The notes under the pieces: generated by a model | Told to the model about the DNA's origin: nothing | The model's input: the letters and a program-made list of their open reading frames with translations, nothing else | Database searches by the model: none | Assembly (NCBI GenBank): GCA_937957775.1 | Contig: CALFXV010000227.1 | Span: 1 to 7,725 of the forward strand | Direction of reading: 5' to 3' | DNA from: an uncultured Methylotenera sp. | Lineage (GTDB): Bacteria > Pseudomonadota > Gammaproteobacteria > Burkholderiales > Methylophilaceae | Length of the DNA: 7,725 bases | Shown here: in pieces, positions 1 to 4,339 of the stretch | How the letters are laid out: each line of letters opens with the position of its first letter | How positions within the stretch are numbered: position 1 is the first letter of the stretch | Translations under genes and position numbers: made by a program

Positions 1-1
1 G

Positions 2-1219
2 TACACCCGCAGCGCCTTCAACGCCATTTATCGCCACGTCCACTGCAAGACCATCCACGACGGCAAGCGCAAGATCGAGGCGTCGGTCTGCTTCGATGAG
101 AACCGCCAGGCCAAGGGCGCAAAGACCCTTGTCGGCGTGACCTATGCGCCTGGTGAGAATATCCTATGCGCCCGTGAGGGTCTGGTGTACGGCAACCGCT
201 GGCGCGACGCCCGCCCACCGGTGGCCCTTGGCGTTGACTCCGCCCCATGGCTCAAGCATGTGGAGCGCATGATCCCCGACGCCGCCGAGCGTGAGCATGT
301 TCTCAACGTCATGGCCTTCAAAGTGCAAAACCCTAACGTCAAGGTCAATCACGCCGTGTTGCATGGTGGCCACCCAGGATCAGGTAAGGACACGATGTGG
401 GCACCGTTCTTCTGGGCCATTGGCGGCGACTCGCTGGCCAACGTGAAAAAGCTGGATAACAAAGACTTGTCAACCCCTTGGGGTTACCACCTTGAATGTG
501 AGGTGCTAATCATTAACGAGTTGCGCCAGCCCGAGGCGTCAGATCGTCGCGCGCTTGAAAATAGTTTGAAACCGGTTATTGCTGCGCCGCCTGAGTTTTT
601 GTCAATTCAACGTAAAGGTTTGGCCCCTTATGAGGCCGTGAACCGTTTGCAAGTGGTCGCATTCTCCAATGAGCGCATGGCCATCACAATCCCTTCCAAT
701 GACCGTCGCTGGTTTGTTTTGTGGTCTGACGCGCTTTGCATGGATGCCGACGCCGCCTCACGTATGTGGGCTTGGTACAAGTCTGGCGGGTTTGCGGCCG
801 TGGCCGCGTGGCTTGCGTCCCGTGACGTGAGCGCGTTCAACGCGGGCGCTGCCCCTCCCATGACCGAGGCCAAAGCTATCATGGTGGAAACCGGCATGAG
901 TGGCGCCGAGTCGTTCCTGGTGGAAATGATGCGCTCGCGTCTAGGTGAGTTTGCGTCTGGCGTGCTGGGCGGCCCGTGGCAGTCAACGTGTGACCGCCTC
1001 ACGGGCGTGGCCCCCGCCGGTATGAAATTGCCCGTGGCGGCCTTGTTGCACGCGTTTCGTGAGGCTGGCTGGGTTGACATGGGCCTTTTAAAATCGCGCG
1101 CTCATACAACCAAAAAGCACGTTTTTTGCGCCCCTGACATGGTCAACCGTTCCAAGTCAGAATTGAGGGACGCATGCGAGCCGGACGGTAAGTCGCCGCT
1201 AATGAAGCTGGTGAAATAA
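2..1219 (+). CDS. Phage primase/SF3-type helicase, 5' partial (DUF5906/D5-like)
   Basis: The frame is open from the first complete codon, so the gene starts before the window; the GTG at 137 is an internal valine, not a start. The visible 405 residues carry an SF3-like P-loop ATPase: Walker A GHPGSGKD at residues 123-130 (K129), a Walker B-like hydrophobic strand VLIINE near 168-173, a sensor asparagine in FSNE (N223), and an arginine pair in SNDRRW (R235, R236) that would serve as arginine finger. This order is typical of phage and plasmid replicative helicases of the D5/DUF5906 type, which usually carry a primase or prim-pol domain at the N-terminus; any such domain here would be upstream of the window. 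The C-terminal 120 or so residues are probably a winged-helix region (inference). It likely unwinds phage DNA at the origin. It converges on the leftward operon, ending 28 bases before that operon's terminator tract. Confidence 0.82.
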   Translation, partial: YTRSAFNAIYRHVHCKTIHDGKRKIEASVCFDENRQAKGAKTLVGVTYAPGENILCAREGLVYGNRWRDARPPVALGVDSAPWLKHVERMIPDAAEREHVLNVMAFKVQNPNVKVNHAVLHGGHPGSGKDTMWAPFFWAIGGDSLANVKKLDNKDLSTPWGYHLECEVLIINELRQPEASDRRALENSLKPVIAAPPEFLSIQRKGLAPYEAVNRLQVVAFSNERMAITIPSNDRRWFVLWSDALCMDADAASRMWAWYKSGGFAAVAAWLASRDVSAFNAGAAPPMTEAKAIMVETGMSGAESFLVEMMRSRLGEFASGVLGGPWQSTCDRLTGVAPAGMKLPVAALLHAFREAGWVDMGLLKSRAHTTKKHVFCAPDMVNRSKSELRDACEPDGKSPLMKLVK

Positions 1220-1226
1220 ACAATGC

Positions 1227-1240
1227 CGCCGCCTACGGCG
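1227..1240. other. Small GC-rich hairpin after the helicase gene
   Basis: CGCCG (1227-1231) pairs with CGGCG (1236-1240) around a 4-base loop, just after the stop codon at 1217-1219. No T-run follows on the + strand, so it is not a canonical terminator. It may protect the 3' end of the helicase message, or it may be chance in GC-rich DNA. Confidence 0.25.
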
Positions 1241-1247
1241 TCAACAT

Positions 1248-1273
1248 AAAAAAAAAGCCCGCGTAAAGCGGGC
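1248..1273 (-). terminator. Rho-independent terminator of the leftward operon
   Basis: Read on the minus strand, the stem GCCCGC (1273-1268), loop TTTAC and GCGGGC (1262-1257) are followed directly by nine T residues (1256-1248). This is a textbook intrinsic terminator: six G/C pairs, a five-base loop and an uninterrupted U-tract. It lies 14 bases after the last leftward stop codon (1288-1290). On the + strand the stem is followed by CTATAAGG, so it would not efficiently stop the helicase transcript. Confidence 0.85.
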
Positions 1274-1287
1274 CTATAAGGTGGCAA

Positions 1288-1347
1288 CTACAAGTCTAAA
1301 AGAACGACTAGCAGCGCCGCCAGTATAGCGGCAATTATTAGGGCCAT
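1288..1347 (-). CDS. 19-residue hydrophobic peptide, last gene of the leftward operon (putative)
   Basis: The ATG at 1347-1345 opens a 19-codon frame whose product is almost wholly aliphatic (residues 1-17 are M, A, L, I and V, then an L-D-L tail), enough for one short membrane helix. GGAGG sits about 10 bases upstream of the ATG, inside the end of the preceding gene, and the start overlaps that gene's stop by 10 bases, as in translationally coupled phage genes. It lies exactly between the preceding gene and the terminator, filling the only gap there. Function is unknown. Frames this short can occur by chance; the ribosome site and position are what favour a real gene. Confidence 0.45.
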   Translation of the reverse strand: MALIIAAILAALLVVLLDL

Positions 1348-1553
1348 CGCGTCATTGCCTCCAAGGCGCCGCGATTTATTAGGCGCCTGGCTTCCGGCCC
1401 TTCGGCCATGGCCATGCGGTATTCATGGTCGGACACTTTTCCCAATTCGTGCCGATAACCTAAGTCGACGTAATAGTGTTCGGTATACGTGAGCGGCGCC
1501 CAGGGCGCGATTATTTCCCGCATAAGCGGGTGCAAATTATCCTTCGTTTTCAT
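1338..1553 (-). CDS. Hypothetical phage protein, 71 aa
   Basis: I do not recognise this protein. It begins MKTKDNLHPLMREI and has a Tyr/His-rich middle (YTEHYYVDLGYRHE), then a charged helical C-terminal half with several Met, Arg and Glu. No cysteines, signal peptide or membrane helix are visible. The ATG at 1553 is preceded by AAGGGG about 6 bases away, a good ribosome site. The start lies 17 bases inside the end of the upstream gene, and the 3' end overlaps the start of the 19-residue peptide by 10 bases, so it sits in a tightly packed leftward operon. It is probably a cytoplasmic accessory protein; function cannot be inferred. Confidence 0.65.
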   Translation of the reverse strand: MKTKDNLHPLMREIIAPWAPLTYTEHYYVDLGYRHELGKVSDHEYRMAMAEGPEARRLINRGALEAMTRWP

Positions 1554-1863
1554 ATATATCCCCTTCGGTGTAGTTGGTGGCTGGCGCCGTGTTTAGATGC
1601 TCATAAAAGCCGGTTAACGTGTTTTCGCTGCCATAAGGCGCGCCCTTACCCTGGTGGCCCCGGCCGCTATTTAACCCGTAGTACATGGCCACATAATCGG
1701 CCGTGCTCATGCCGTCCCAATAGTTCGGAAAATACCGGCGCTCCGGCCCCTTACTTTTTACAATTTTATGCTTACCGGTGCATTTAGCATGCTCATTCAT
1801 TACCGCGCCAGCATGGTCGTCGTTGACAATGTAGATTGTCCGTCCTAGTCTCATTTTTAGCAT
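1537..1863 (-). CDS. Hypothetical phage protein, 108 aa
   Basis: I do not recognise this protein. Its N-terminus (MLKMRLGRTIYIVNDDHAGA) could form a beta strand followed by an acidic turn. The middle is Lys/Arg-rich (CTGKHKIVKSKGPERRYFPN), and the rest is rich in Tyr, Gly and Asn with an acidic tail. There is one cysteine and no membrane segment. The ATG at 1863 has AAGGCGG about 5 bases upstream; a second ATG three codons on (1854) is possible. The start overlaps the end of the upstream gene by 7 bases, and its own end overlaps the downstream gene by 17 bases, consistent with coupled translation in one operon. Soluble and of unknown role. Confidence 0.68.
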   Translation of the reverse strand: MLKMRLGRTIYIVNDDHAGAVMNEHAKCTGKHKIVKSKGPERRYFPNYWDGMSTADYVAMYYGLNSGRGHQGKGAPYGSENTLTGFYEHLNTAPATNYTEGDIYENEG

Positions 1864-2003
1864 GTGGCCGCCTTGTCTAGCGCGTCGCGCGCTTTATCTA
1901 ATGCAATTTGAAAATTATCGGCCCTTGCCGTGTCCGGTAGATCCGGCGCCAGCAAGTCACCGTAGAAAATAAGCGCTTGAAGCGCGTCAATTAGGTTTTC
2001 CAT
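1857..2003 (-). CDS. Small hypothetical helical protein, 48 aa
   Basis: The frame could open further upstream, but AAAGGGGGA at 2016-2008 is a strong ribosome site that fits the ATG at 2003 (or the adjacent ATG at 2006), giving a 48-residue product beginning MENLIDALQAL. It appears to be two amphipathic helices: residues 2-16, then about 27-45 (NFQIALDKARDALDKAAT), ending in a cysteine. The second helix has a heptad-like Leu/Ala spacing, so it may dimerise (inference). The gene follows the Cys-tailed 76-aa gene with an 11-base gap and overlaps the next start. I do not recognise a family. Confidence 0.6.
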   Translation of the reverse strand: MENLIDALQALIFYGDLLAPDLPDTARADNFQIALDKARDALDKAATC

Positions 2004-2014
2004 CATTTCCCCCT

Positions 2015-2245
2015 TTAAATAGTGCAGCAGCCGCAGCACGGCGCGTCTTCACAGCGGCCGCGTGGGTTTCGGTGAAATACAGTCGCGCCGTTTTCACCGT
2101 AGAAAATAACGCGGGTGTCTCCCGGCTCTTCCAGCCAAGCGCGGCGCGTTACCGTGTCAAATTTAATATCATCGCCGGGGTTTATCCTGGCGCCGCTTTG
2201 GGCGCAACGGCCCGGGTATTTTGCGCGCATGCTTTTAATTGTCAT
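2015..2245 (-). CDS. Small cysteine-tailed phage protein, 76 aa, zinc-ribbon-like
   Basis: The N-terminus reads AKYPGRCAQSGARINPGDDIKF. It resembles the short phage domains that begin 'KYPGxCxxCGxxIxxGD' and hold a metal knuckle, except that the second Cys of the CxxC is Ser here. The tail is unusually rich in cysteine: C65, C70, C71, C73 and C74 in the last 12 residues. These could complete a Zn site with C14 (inference). The ATG at 2245 overlaps the TGA of the upstream gene in an ATGA junction, and a GAGG motif lies 9 bases upstream, so translation is probably coupled to the upstream cysteine-rich protein. It may bind nucleic acid or protein; function is unknown. Confidence 0.65.
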   Translation of the reverse strand: MTIKSMRAKYPGRCAQSGARINPGDDIKFDTVTRRAWLEEPGDTRVIFYGENGATVFHRNPRGRCEDAPCCGCCTI

Positions 2246-2901
2246 TTTGCTAACCTCAAGTTAATGACGCGATGACGTGAGCCATGCGCTGGAAAGCCCA
2301 CGATAGCTGCGCGCTGGCGCTGGCAAAGCTGGCACGTCGCGCATGACACGTCGTCGCGCTGGGTGGCCGGGCAAACGACGACGGGCCGGCCGGCTGGCGT
2401 TTTTGTGTTTTCGTTCTGCGTGCTGGGCAAAACAACGACGACGGGGCCGGCGTTTTGTTCGGCCAAATAATCGGCGTCGTTTAAATCATTCGCGCTTAGG
2501 TTCACGGTAAAGCCCCAGGCGTTCGCGTGGCGGATCCAATTTATTGACGCGGCGTCACGGTGATGCGAATAAGTAAACCCGCGTTTACCGGTATTCGCGG
2601 CCACCAACTCGCCCAGCTTTGCGGCGTCAATTGTGCCGTTTTGCTGGGGTAAATCGCCAGCCTGGTTATGCCGCCAGATTTGGTTATCCGGTAAGCGCGC
2701 GATTGTGTTGCAAAATTCCTCCCAGGATGTGCCGCGCGTTTTCATTGATACGGCCGCCCAATGCAAAGCCAGCGGGCCGCTGGCGGCGTAACATTCGCCG
2801 CGCATGCTGCAATCACTGGGGCATGAGTCGCGTTCTGTAGTTGATACCGGAATTGGGCCGGTTTTGACGTTCGCGCTTTTGAGGGTTAAATGAACTTGCA
2901 T
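2242..2901 (-). CDS. Cysteine-rich phage protein, 219 aa, possible alpha/beta barrel with metal site
   Basis: A TTG at 2931 could extend the frame, but the ATG at 2901 has AAGGGG 7 bases upstream and was chosen. Two cysteine clusters stand out: C27-x3-C31-x5-C37-Y38 near the N-terminus, and C177 with C187-x2-C190-x2-C193 near the C-terminus. Between them strand-like segments alternate with helices: IWRHNQAGD (75-83), KRGFTYSHH (106-114), GFTVNLSAN (130-138), PVVVVLPS (153-160), RPVVVCPAT (172-180) and AIVGFPAHG (199-207). This suggests a beta/alpha barrel-like fold with a Zn or Fe-S centre (inference). From memory, similar proteins with the phrases 'GPIPV', 'GPLALHW', 'HNQAGDLP' and 'VGFPAHG' recur in many phages as a domain of unknown function; I have not verified a family number. 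It is the third and longest gene of the leftward operon, starting 10 bases after the 34-aa peptide gene and overlapping the next start by 4 bases. Confidence 0.78.
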   Translation of the reverse strand: MQVHLTLKSANVKTGPIPVSTTERDSCPSDCSMRGECYAASGPLALHWAAVSMKTRGTSWEEFCNTIARLPDNQIWRHNQAGDLPQQNGTIDAAKLGELVAANTGKRGFTYSHHRDAASINWIRHANAWGFTVNLSANDLNDADYLAEQNAGPVVVVLPSTQNENTKTPAGRPVVVCPATQRDDVSCATCQLCQRQRAAIVGFPAHGSRHRVINLRLAK

Positions 2902-2911
2902 GGCCAGCCCC

Positions 2912-3016
2912 TTATTTGGTAAGAACGTCAAAATAAGCCAGGGCGCCGATAAGCAATGCGCCAGCCACCAGCAGCACGGCCGCCAGATCTAAAATTGTCA
3001 ATAGTGCTTTTTTCAT
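2912..3016 (-). CDS. 34-residue single-pass membrane peptide (putative)
   Basis: The ATG at 3016 opens 34 codons ending at TAA (2914-2912). The product starts MKKALLTILD, continues as an unbroken Leu/Ala/Val/Gly segment (about residues 11-28) and ends YFDVLTK. That is one membrane helix with a positive N-terminus, which predicts N-in, C-out topology. The 18 bases TCAACTAACCTAAAGGCA precede it and are identical to those before the first gene of the operon, with AAAGGC as the ribosome site. It occupies the gap between the 62-aa gene and the cysteine-rich gene. It could be a small holin-like, inhibitory or chaperoning membrane peptide; nothing in the sequence decides. Confidence 0.6.
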   Translation of the reverse strand: MKKALLTILDLAAVLLVAGALLIGALAYFDVLTK

Positions 3017-3023
3017 GTTGTTT

Positions 3024-3041
3024 TGCCTTTAGGTTAGTTGA
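3024..3041 (-). repeat. Duplicated 18-base leader, copy 2 (before 34-aa peptide)
   Basis: On the minus strand this is TCAACTAACCTAAAGGCA, identical to 3289-3272. It ends 7 bases before the ATG at 3016 and supplies the AAAGGC ribosome-binding motif. Being copied exactly, it may have spread by duplication of a gene with its leader or be kept for shared translational control. Confidence 0.7.
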
Positions 3042-3050
3042 GTGAATGAA

Positions 3051-3069
3051 GGCCAGCGCATGGCTGGCC
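3051..3069 (-). other. Hairpin between first and second operon genes
   Basis: GGCCAGC (3051-3057) and GCTGGCC (3063-3069) form a perfect 7-bp stem with a 5-base loop in the gap after the 62-aa gene stop. On the minus strand only a weak TTC-rich stretch follows, so it looks more like a partial terminator, processing site or mRNA-stabilising hairpin that sets the level of the first gene apart from the rest. Confidence 0.4.
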
Positions 3070-3078
3070 GGTTTTGCT

Positions 3079-3267
3079 TTAGATCTTGAATTCAATACGT
3101 TCGTTCAAGCGATTGGCGCGCGCAAAATCTAACAATTCTGCACGGGTGTTGCGGCCGCGTGTGCTGCGAATCAATGTGGCCAATGAACGCGCAGCCAAGC
3201 CGCGCAAATTAGTTTCGTCAAGATAACCAATGATTTTTAACAGTTCGCGATTTTCGGATTTTGTCAT
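3079..3267 (-). CDS. Hypothetical protein, 62 aa, first gene of leftward operon
   Basis: The ATG at 3267 is preceded by AAAGGCA 5 bases away, and the promoter at 3318-3345 lies just upstream, giving a leader of about 40 bases. The product is a basic, probably all-helical protein: a helix at residues 4-17 (SENRELLKIIGYLD), a basic helix at about 20-36 (LRGLAARSLATLIRSTR), and a third at about 42-55 (RAELLDFARANRLNE). There are no cysteines and no membrane segment. Size, charge and first position in the operon would suit a small DNA-binding regulator, but no clear helix-turn-helix is visible and this is inference only. It is not a family I can name with confidence. Confidence 0.65.
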   Translation of the reverse strand: MTKSENRELLKIIGYLDETNLRGLAARSLATLIRSTRGRNTRAELLDFARANRLNERIEFKI

Positions 3268-3271
3268 GTTG

Positions 3272-3289
3272 TGCCTTTAGGTTAGTTGA
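3272..3289 (-). repeat. Duplicated 18-base leader, copy 1 (before 62-aa gene)
   Basis: On the minus strand this is TCAACTAACCTAAAGGCA, an exact match to 3041-3024. It lies within the 5' leader of the leftward transcript, 4 bases before the ATG of its first gene, and includes the ribosome-binding site. Confidence 0.7.
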
Positions 3290-3317
3290 TACCGGCGTTT
3301 TGTCGCGCGGTACAGAT

Positions 3318-3345
3318 ATTGTAAACGATTATTTTACATTGTCAA
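3318..3345 (-). promoter_or_regulatory. Sigma70-like promoter of the leftward operon
   Basis: On the minus strand a perfect -35 TTGACA (3345-3340) and a -10 TACAAT (3323-3318, five of six consensus) are separated by 16 bases. Transcription would start near 3311, about 44 bases before the first ATG. The surroundings are AT-rich in an otherwise GC-rich region. Operator-like repeats cover the -35 and spacer, so the promoter is probably repressed by a phage or host regulator. Confidence 0.75.
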
Positions 3346-3357
3346 CAATTATTTTAC
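3321..3357. promoter_or_regulatory. Operator-like direct repeat pair over the promoter
   Basis: GTAAACGATTATTTTAC (3321-3337) and GTCAACAATTATTTTAC (3341-3357) match at 15 of 17 bases and are spaced 20 bases start to start, close to two helical turns, so bound proteins would lie on one face. The first copy has symmetric ends (GTAAA...TTTAC). A separate short palindrome ATTGT-CA-ACAAT (3338-3349) sits on the -35 box. This layout suits cooperative binding of a dimeric repressor; the regulator is not identifiable in the window. Confidence 0.55.
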
Positions 3358-3600
3358 TAAGGACAAACCCTAATGCACGTGGGTGATTGTGCGCGCGACG
3401 TGAGCGGCGTTTTTGCACGGGAATGACTCACGCGCAAAGCCGCATGCTATTTAGGTTTTTTCCGTTTGTGAGTTATTGTGAGTAGTGTTTTCTTTTAACT
3501 AGGTTTTACTTTATGTATTGTAAGGAACGTGTAAGGCCACCGTTTGGGGCGCGACTGAAAGTGGGCGGAACAATGACCCACATGACCCACAAACTGAAAA

Positions 3601-3622
3601 CGGAAAGTTTGTGCCCTTTCCG
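3601..3622. other. 7-bp hairpin inside the repeat region
   Basis: CGGAAAG (3601-3607) and CTTTCCG (3616-3622) form a perfect stem around an 8-base loop, directly left of the large inverted repeat. It may be part of the structured recognition site; there is no T-run for a terminator. Confidence 0.4.
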
Positions 3623-3623
3623 C

Positions 3624-3670
3624 GTGAGTCATTGTGGGCTATGCAAAAACAATAACCCACAATGACTCAC
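3624..3670. repeat. Perfect 15-bp inverted repeat with 17-base spacer
   Basis: GTGAGTCATTGTGGG (3624-3638) and CCCACAATGACTCAC (3656-3670) are exact reverse complements separated by an A-rich 17-base spacer. Two full repeat units facing each other could bind a protein dimer on duplex DNA or extrude as a cruciform. It lies about 230 bases upstream of the terS start codon. Confidence 0.75.
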
Positions 3671-3857
3671 ATCATGCGGCCGCGTGGCCATGTGCATGCA
3701 GCACCTAGCATGTGGCGCCAGCGTAAAGCGCACCTTGTGAGCATGACCCACAATGACTCACATGCTTTTTGGCCGAGGGGGAGGGGTAGGGCCGGCGGCA
3801 AGGGCCTAGCAAAAACGGATGGGTTGCGAACAATTTTTTATTTTTTGCAAAACGGCA

Positions 3858-3863
3858 TACAAT
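3858..3863 (+). promoter_or_regulatory. -10-like element before terS (weak)
   Basis: TACAAT lies about 38 bases before the terS ATG, but no -35 hexamer is seen 16-18 bases upstream, only a T-rich tract. It may be an activator-dependent late promoter, or chance. A clear ribosome site (AGGAGA, 3892-3897) follows before the start. Confidence 0.25.
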
Positions 3864-3901
3864 GTCAGCACACACTTTTTAATCGAGGTGCAGGAGAACC
3901 T

Positions 3902-4339
3902 ATGTTCCATTCAATCCCATTCACACCGCGCAAGGTCGAAGCGACAGAGTCGCGTTTGAAGGCGGTGTATGACGCTGCCAAACTTGGCCTCAAAGGCGAC
4001 GCCCTTGCATTGGCCGCAGGCATGTTGCCCACCGAATACCGACAACTCACGCAACTTGACCCCGTTGTTGAGATGGCTGCGCAAAAAGGCAAAGCGGACG
4101 CTGAGATCGAGATGGCCAACGTTCTGCGCAACGCAGCGCTTGAAGGCGACGCTAAGTCAGCGCTTGAAATTCTCAAACACCAACACGGCTGGGTGGCCAA
4201 GCAAGCCATATCTGTTGAGGTCGACCAGCGCATATCCATCACTGGCGCGCTGGCCGAGGCGCAAAAGCGCGTGCTGGACGTGAGTGACGCAACAATCATA
4301 GAAACACCAGTCAATGCAATCGACCATATACAGCGCTGA
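3902..4339 (+). CDS. terS: Terminase small subunit
   Basis: The ATG at 3902 is preceded by AGGAGA at 3892-3897, so this start is preferred over an in-frame ATG at 3662 that would run through the repeat region. The 145-aa product has a helical N-terminal region (about residues 16-50, RLKAVYDAAKLGLKGDALALAAGML) that resembles the DNA-recognition helices of small terminases, then helices at about 57-95, the phrase HQHGWVAK (93-100) and a C-terminal segment ISITGALAEAQKR. Similar proteins, as I recall them, are annotated as terminase small subunits in phages of Burkholderiales. Small terminase forms a ring that recognises the packaging site and recruits the large subunit to start DNA packaging. 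Assignment is supported by the large subunit directly downstream, whose start overlaps this gene by 26 bases, and by the repeat region directly upstream. Confidence 0.8.
   Translation: MFHSIPFTPRKVEATESRLKAVYDAAKLGLKGDALALAAGMLPTEYRQLTQLDPVVEMAAQKGKADAEIEMANVLRNAALEGDAKSALEILKHQHGWVAKQAISVEVDQRISITGALAEAQKRVLDVSDATIIETPVNAIDHIQR

Larger units (their letters stand above)
3379..3761. repeat. Dispersed repeat array, consensus CCCACAATGACTCAC
   Basis: Three copies match the 15-base consensus exactly: 3624-3638 (minus), 3656-3670 (plus) and 3747-3761 (plus). The two plus copies share 18 identical bases (3655-3672 and 3746-3763). Degenerate copies occur at 3468-3482 (minus, 13 of 15) and 3379-3393 (minus, 12 of 15), and a half copy AATGACTCAC at 3422-3431 (plus). 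A related tandem pair of ATGACCCAC units lies at 3573-3581 and 3582-3590. The core is therefore TGAYYCAC in both orientations over about 380 bases. Iterons bound by a replication initiator and pac repeats bound by small terminase both look like this. It is not a CRISPR array: spacing is irregular and orientation mixed. Confidence 0.7.
3346..3901. other. Non-coding control region before terS (candidate packaging site or origin)
   Basis: No convincing gene lies here. A frame continuing upstream from terS (ATG at 3662) runs through the repeats with low-complexity content and no ribosome site at its start. What the region holds is a set of related repeats around CCCACAATGACTCAC, a perfect 15-bp inverted repeat, a smaller 7-bp hairpin, a G-rich tract (3778-3790) and T-rich stretches (3490-3520 and 3834-3846) that could unwind easily. 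Such a mix directly upstream of terminase genes fits a pac/cos-type recognition site or an iteron origin. Which of these it is cannot be told from the sequence. Confidence 0.6.

Noticed and set aside
137..139. GTG as start of the helicase gene
   Set aside because: The same frame is open back to base 2 with gene-like sequence, so the gene is cut by the window edge.
628..1080. 150-codon minus frame inside the helicase gene
   Set aside because: Shadow of a gene with clear ATPase motifs; no ribosome site or recognisable content.
2902..2931. TTG start extending the 219-aa protein by ten residues
   Set aside because: It would overlap the 34-aa peptide gene; ATG 2901 has a good AAGGGG ribosome site.
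3379..3763. CRISPR array
   Set aside because: Repeats are short, irregularly spaced and in both orientations, with no uniform spacers or cas genes.
3662..3901. N-terminal extension of the small terminase from ATG 3662
   Set aside because: It runs through the repeat array, has no ribosome site at its start and reads as low-quality protein; AGGAGA before 3902 marks the start.
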